Under the pieces are notes generated by a model that saw nothing but the letters and a program-made list of their open reading frames with translations, was not told where the DNA came from and did no database searches. A stretch of DNA of 7,570 nucleotides from Rhizobium sp. Q54 (GTDB lineage: Bacteria; Pseudomonadota; Alphaproteobacteria; Rhizobiales; Beijerinckiaceae), in contig CAMDOY010000165.1 of NCBI GenBank assembly GCA_945903655.1, positions 1-7,570 on the forward strand. Direction: 5' to 3'. Position numbers and translations under genes: made by a program. Position 1 is the stretch's first letter; each line of letters opens with the position of its first letter. Below, piece by piece: positions 6,246-7,570 of the stretch.

Positions 6246-6698
6246 ATGCTCAAGTTATTTAAATTCCTTTCGAAGTTCGATCCAGTTCTCACCGTGGGTG
6301 GGTGGGGCTGGGCGCTACTGAGTGCCGTTGGCATTACGGGAGCCGTGATCTTAACTTGGTTCATGCTCCAAATTGATTGGCTTTGGCATACTTTTGGGCC
6401 ATTGGGTTTTGTCATACTGGGCCTCTACACTTTCATTTTATTGATGATTGCATTGAATTTTTTCATCCCCCAAACTGGAGGATCTACAATGGTACCATTT
6501 TTGGTTCTTTTGGGTTTGACGTGCTTTGTAGGAGTGGCGATCATTTTAATGAAGGATCGCCCCCCTGTTGAAGCAGAAAATCAGAAAGGCACGCCCAATA
6601 TCAATTCAGTTAACCAACCAAAGGAACTTTCCGAGGATCAAAAGCAATTTCGCGTAAGTCTAAAGCAGTTCTCGGTCGTGTCCCCTTACGTGGTGTAG
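6246..6698 (+). pseudogene. Three-TM membrane protein of unknown family, truncated by IS
   Basis: I do not recognise the family. ATG 6246 is the preferred start; upstream TTG codons only add Lys-rich leader sequence. No strong Shine-Dalgarno sequence is seen. The product begins MLKLFKFLSKFDPVLT, then has hydrophobic segments at about 21-42 (WALLSAVGITGAVILTWFML), 51-73 (GPLGFVILGLYTFILLMIAL) and 82-102 (MVPFLVLLGLTCFVGVAIIL). A hydrophilic tail follows, with ENQKGTPNINSVNQPKELSE near 111-130. Native coding ends at 6673, inside the serine codon of KQFS. The remaining residues VVSPYVV and the stop TAG are read from the IS terminus. The original protein was therefore longer, probably with a soluble C-terminal domain after TM3. 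Composition is far more AT-rich than the genes to its left, which suggests foreign origin. Confidence 0.65.
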
Positions 6699-7125
6699 CA
6701 GGACGGGAGCCAGTCGCCTGCGAAGCGCGCTCCCATAGCGCCTTAGCGAGCGGGCAGCTGGCGGTGGTCATCGACGGGTCGCTCGGTCAAGCTGGGTTGT
6801 GAACACAAACACAACCAAGGAACCTCCGATGACCGACCCCATGATGAACCTGCGCGCCCTCGTCGAAAAGGCCCCCGACGCGGATATTTTGCGCGACATG
6901 ATTGGCTTCGCCGCCCAACGCCTGATGGAACTGGAGGTGGGCGCGCTGACAGGCGCAGCCCCCGGCGAGCGGTCCCCCGACCGGCTTGTTCAACGCAACG
7001 GCTATCGTGGCCGCGACTGGGAGACAAGGGCCGGGACAGTCGAGCTTCGCATCCCCAAGCTGCGTAAAGGCTCCTATTTTCCGGGCTTTCTTGAGCCGCG
7101 ACGCATGGCAGAGAAAGCTCTGACT
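6674..7125 (+). mobile_element. IS256-family (Mutator) insertion sequence, 5' fragment
   Basis: The fragment begins GGTCGTGTCCCCTTACGTGG, the same terminus as the left element in opposite orientation. A leader of about 155 nt follows, then the transposase start at 6829. The element is lost after about codon 99 of the transposase; the exact edge lies between 7125 and 7141, where IS3-like sequence takes over. The right terminal repeat and most of the gene are missing, so this fragment cannot move by itself. The 8-9 nt outside the left terminus (ending CAGTTCTC) do not match the bases flanking the left element. Confidence 0.85.
6795..6816 (+). promoter_or_regulatory. Stem-loop directly upstream of the transposase Shine-Dalgarno sequence
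   Basis: GGTTGTG (6795-6801) and CACAACC (6810-6816) form a perfect 7-bp stem with the 8-nt loop AACACAAA, ending at the base before AAGGA (6817-6821). The same hairpin is present unchanged in the left copy at 4-25, although the outer leader has diverged. It may limit transposase translation, as leader structures do in some other insertion sequences. Confidence 0.35.
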
Positions 7126-7143
7126 GATCCGCAAGAAAATTAA
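6829..7143 (+). pseudogene. IS256-family transposase, N-terminal fragment
   Basis: The N-terminal part of a Mutator-type DDE transposase, which normally has about 400 residues. ATG 6829 has AAGGA 7 nt upstream. The product reads MTDPMMNLRALVEKAPDAD (1-19), then FAAQRLMELEV (27-37), QRNGYRGRDWETRAGTVELR (55-74), IPKLRKGSYFPGFLEPRRM (75-93) and AEKALT, the DNA-binding and dimerisation part of this family. After residue 99 the family sequence ends and four unrelated residues (DPQEN, from D100) lead to TAA. The catalytic DDE residues, which lie further along, are all absent. A start at 6799 is also open but lies inside the leader hairpin. Confidence 0.9.
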
Positions 7144-7206
7144 TAGGTCCTGAGCCTAGTTTAACTTACTTTCGATTTCCTCCGGCGTGGGTATCTTTCA
7201 TGGCAT
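7141..7206 (-). pseudogene. Remnant of IS3-family orfA, 5' end
   Basis: On the minus strand an ATG at 7206 with a good GGAGGA-type Shine-Dalgarno sequence just upstream (7211-7219) is followed by 22 codons. They read MP, a TGA stop, KIPTPEEIESKLN, a TAG stop, then AQDLL. From memory, the usual IS3-family orfA start has the form MP-K-K-x-x-TPEEI-x-x-KL-x-x-A-x-x-LL, so the spacing agrees residue for residue, with stops at the third and seventeenth positions. It appears to be a decayed orfA start, cut off where the IS256 fragment begins. A possible IS3 terminus beginning TGGTCCACC lies about 46 nt upstream of the ATG (7244-7252). The call rests on a short match. Confidence 0.45.
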
Positions 7207-7420
7207 TCTGTCCTCCCTCTTTATGTCAAAATTCATACTTTCAGGTGGACCAGTTCAAGGGGGTACATCACTGTTCTCAAGGGTAGGCCCGCGATGAAAG
7301 CGCCCGCCCACCCAAAATCGGTTTGCACTAACTTGGGATCTGGTCCAATCTTGAGCGGCTAGTCTCGTAAGAAAGACATGGACGTCGAATGTCTTGATTC
7401 ATGGCGCGGTTCAGGGTCGG
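7144..7420. other. IS debris and intergenic region before the Rieske-type gene
   Basis: The left part (to about 7252) seems to be IS3-family remnant on the minus strand. From 7253 to 7420 I see no gene, RNA or clear promoter. TGGACCAG (7246-7253) and CTGGTCCA (7340-7347) are inverted copies 86 nt apart and could be IS ends or regulator sites. Confidence 0.4.
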
Positions 7421-7430
7421 GGAGGAGGGG
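7421..7430 (+). promoter_or_regulatory. Strong Shine-Dalgarno sequence before a gene with no ATG
   Basis: GGAGGAGGGG is an excellent ribosome binding site. It lies 2 nt before ACG 7433 measured from its end (7 nt from GGAGG), and 8 nt before CTG 7439. The ATG at 7446 is in a different frame and would make an unrelated peptide. Confidence 0.55.
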
Positions 7431-7432
7431 AA

Positions 7433-7570
7433 ACGTTTCTGAAGAATGTTTGGCAGGTGGCTGCATTTTCCGCCGACCTCAAGGAGGGGGCCCTGGCGCG
7501 GACGCTTCTTGGTGAACAGGTTGTCCTGTTTCGGACTGAGACGGGCGCTCCGGCCGCGTTGTTGGACGAA
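7433..7570 (+). CDS. Rieske-type aromatic ring-hydroxylating oxygenase, N-terminal fragment at window edge
   Basis: The frame reads TFLKNVWQVAAF, then SADLKEGALARTLLGEQVVL and FRTETGAPAALLDE up to the window end. This is the N-terminus of the vanillate O-demethylase-like Rieske oxygenase family, whose usual form is FLKNAWYVAAW...LARTLLGEPVVLFR, just before the 2Fe-2S CxH motif, which lies beyond the window. Such enzymes use a Rieske cluster and mononuclear iron to hydroxylate or demethylate aromatic substrates with a reductase partner. There is no in-frame ATG, GTG or TTG near the expected start. A strong GGAGGAGGGG lies at 7421-7430, followed in frame by ACG (7433) and CTG (7439). The in-frame stop upstream is at 7352, and the only other common start codon in frame is TTG 7394, without a Shine-Dalgarno sequence. 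Either a rare start is used or the start codon is mutated. The family call is good; the substrate is unknown. Confidence 0.65.

Noticed and set aside
6787..7134. Minus-strand ORF of 115 codons across the right IS
   Set aside because: It is the complement of the transposase frame, and the plus-strand frame matches the IS256 family closely.
7246..7347. Mini-element flanked by TGGACCAG and CTGGTCCA
   Set aside because: The arms are only 8 bp, no target duplication is apparent, and the left arm is better explained as part of an IS3 end.
1..7570. CRISPR array, tRNA or rRNA, or anti-phage system
   Set aside because: I saw no regularly spaced direct repeats, no cloverleaf-like sequence and no nuclease, reverse transcriptase, helicase or toxin-antitoxin signatures on either strand.

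Overview
The window looks like the chromosome of a GC-rich alphaproteobacterium, most likely a member of the Hyphomicrobiales (Rhizobiales). The evidence is the pairing of a PCMT-like methyltransferase with a TolC-type gene, an EcsC-family protein, Bug/TctC binding proteins, and the codon and GC style. I cannot name the genus. The gene core (148-6673) is bounded on both sides by IS256-family (Mutator) insertion sequences whose transposases point outward, and the right-hand one is itself broken.

Layout. Positions 1-147 are the 5' end of a leftward-reading IS256-family element. It has cut the 3' end off a minus-strand tolC-like gene (148-1377). Upstream of tolC on the same strand is a PCMT-family methyltransferase gene (1556-2251) with a good sigma70-type promoter. 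Next on the minus strand is a small secreted protein gene (2340-2807) whose product carries two copies of a Cys/Trp motif. A region of about 300 bp with no convincing gene follows; it holds one weak small membrane ORF and a TTGCAT/ATGCAA inverted repeat. The plus-strand genes come next: an EcsC-family protein (3113-3979), then two tandem Bug/TctC-type periplasmic binding proteins (4029-5066 and 5070-6095) separated by 3 nt. No TctA or TctB membrane subunit is present.

At about 6100 the composition becomes clearly AT-rich. This patch contains two perfect palindromes and a three-TM membrane protein gene. A second IS256-family element cuts that gene at 6674. It keeps only its 5' leader and about 100 codons of transposase, and it abuts, head to head, a decayed 5' end of an IS3-family orfA (7141-7206, minus). 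The window closes with the first codons of a Rieske-type oxygenase gene that has a strong Shine-Dalgarno sequence but no ATG in frame.

How it fits together. The pcm-like/tolC pair was probably one transcription unit, with TolC as the outer-membrane channel of an efflux or type I secretion system; this copy is probably dead or C-terminally defective. The two Bug proteins should be periplasmic solute receptors using a membrane partner encoded elsewhere. I see no defence system, CRISPR array, RNA gene or clearly novel multi-gene system. The notable features are the IS-made gene fusions, the AT-rich truncated membrane gene, the nested IS debris and several small regulatory-looking palindromes.
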